A stretch of DNA of 64,000 bases from contig JANYDG010000114.1 in the NCBI GenBank assembly GCA_025359885.1, positions 1 to 64,000 of the forward strand, in the 5' to 3' direction. The notes beneath the pieces were generated by a model. That model worked only from the letters and a program-made list of their open reading frames with translations. It had not been told where the DNA came from and did no database searches. This document shows, one piece after another, positions 63,565 through 64,000 of the stretch (position 1 is the first letter of the stretch; each line of letters opens with the position of its first letter). Made by a program: the position numbers and the translations under genes. The stretch comes from Acidobacteriota bacterium. Its GTDB lineage: Bacteria; Acidobacteriota; Terriglobia; Terriglobales; Acidobacteriaceae.

Positions 63565-64000
63565 ATGTATTCTCACGGCATGGCTGACGCGTCTTCCTCT
63601 TCCTCTGATTCGTGCAATTCTCTTGAATTTGCGGCGTCATCCTACCTCCGTTCTGCCCGTCATCAGCCCGTGCAATGGCACGCGTGGGGCCCGGAAGCGT
63701 TTGCTCGCGCCCAGGCAGAAGACAAGCCCATCCTGCTTGATATCGGGGCCGTCTGGTGCCATTGGTGCCACGTAATGGACCGCGAATCCTACGAAAATCC
63801 CGAGCTTGCAGAGATACTCAACCGGCACTTCATCGCAATCAAAGTTGATCGCGACGAGCGCCCCGACGTCGATGCGCGCTACCAGGCTGCTGTCTCTTCG
63901 ATCAGCGGGCAGGGTGGCTGGCCATTGACGGCTTTCCTTACCCCCGCCGGCCATCCCTACTTTGGCGGAACTTATTTCCCCTCAGACGACCGCTATGGCC
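63565..64000 (+). CDS. DUF255 thioredoxin-fold protein (YyaL/SSP411-like), 5' part only
   Basis: The frame is open from ATG 63565 to the window end (145 codons); an internal ATG at 63580 is an equally good start and neither has a clear ribosome site. The N-terminal thioredoxin-like domain is unmistakable: NSLEFAASSYLRSARHQPVQ, then WHAWGPEAFARAQAEDKPIL and the redox motif WCHWCHVMDRESYENPE, with Cys65 and Cys68 forming CxxC. SGQGGWPLTAFLTPAGHPYF and GGTYFP follow. Full-length members (about 650-700 residues) continue with an (alpha/alpha)6 domain like that of N-acylglucosamine 2-epimerases. The physiological role is not settled. Confidence 0.9.
   Translation, partial: MYSHGMADASSSSSDSCNSLEFAASSYLRSARHQPVQWHAWGPEAFARAQAEDKPILLDIGAVWCHWCHVMDRESYENPELAEILNRHFIAIKVDRDERPDVDARYQAAVSSISGQGGWPLTAFLTPAGHPYFGGTYFPSDDRYG

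Overview
The window looks like chromosome of an acidobacterium (Acidobacteriota, class Terriglobia, most like Acidobacteriaceae). The basis is protein style, not a database search: a large TonB-dependent receptor of the carboxypeptidase-regulatory-domain (Oar-like) type followed by a TPR lipoprotein-like gene, many Tat- or Sec-exported carbohydrate-active enzymes, the futalosine menaquinone enzyme MqnE, BNR/TolB-type propellers and a large animal-type haem peroxidase. Genes lie on both strands in short operons.

Region by region. 1-9.2 kb: a rhamnose-polymer locus (end of L-rhamnose isomerase, TonB-dependent receptor, TPR protein, GH78 alpha-L-rhamnosidase). 9.2-11.9 kb: a diguanylate cyclase and a secreted protein of unknown role. 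11.9-16.3 kb: a decayed zone with a tyrosine-recombinase C-terminal fragment fused tail-to-tail to an excisionase-like HTH fragment, a secreted TolB-like propeller and an IS110-type transposase pseudogene. 16.3-25.1 kb: a TetR regulator and an eight-gene, tightly coupled operon for gallate/tannin breakdown (4-oxalomesaconate tautomerase, pyrone-dicarboxylate hydrolase, 4-oxalomesaconate hydratase, CHA aldolase, a type I extradiol dioxygenase, an MFS carrier, a small membrane protein and a tannase-family esterase). 25.2-25.8 kb: an integrase N-terminal fragment and tRNA-Ser(GGA). The gallate operon is therefore bracketed by recombinase debris on one side and a tRNA plus integrase stub on the other, which suggests a captured genomic island.

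26-28.6 kb: a Tat-exported GH2 beta-galactosidase-like enzyme behind two LacI/CcpA-type operator-like boxes. 28.7-32.8 kb: nitrogen signalling (glnB, a DUF429 protein, glnD). 33-42.3 kb: a secreted unknown, a solitary nuoB, an OmpA-like barrel protein with a strong terminator, a BNR propeller protein, mqnE, a 68-residue membrane protein and a DUF5054/GH38-like protein. 42.3-54.4 kb, minus strand: glutaryl-CoA dehydrogenase, MlaF/MlaE-like ABC pair, haem peroxidase, glutamate decarboxylase, and an NtrC-type response regulator with its large PDZ-containing sensor kinase.

54.6-64 kb: divergent araD-like aldolase/epimerase and GH127-like arabinofuranosidase (release and catabolism of L-arabinose), an ECF sigma factor with a probable anti-sigma and a Spy/CpxP-like periplasmic protein, glycerate 2-kinase, an alpha/beta hydrolase, an M20 deacetylase-like enzyme, a small outer-membrane barrel with a potentially switching 5' leader, and the start of a DUF255 thioredoxin-fold protein cut by the window end. 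Taken together the content suits a soil heterotroph living on plant polymers: rhamnose-, galactose- and arabinose-containing glycans plus tannins. All family names are from reading the translations by eye; no searches were run.
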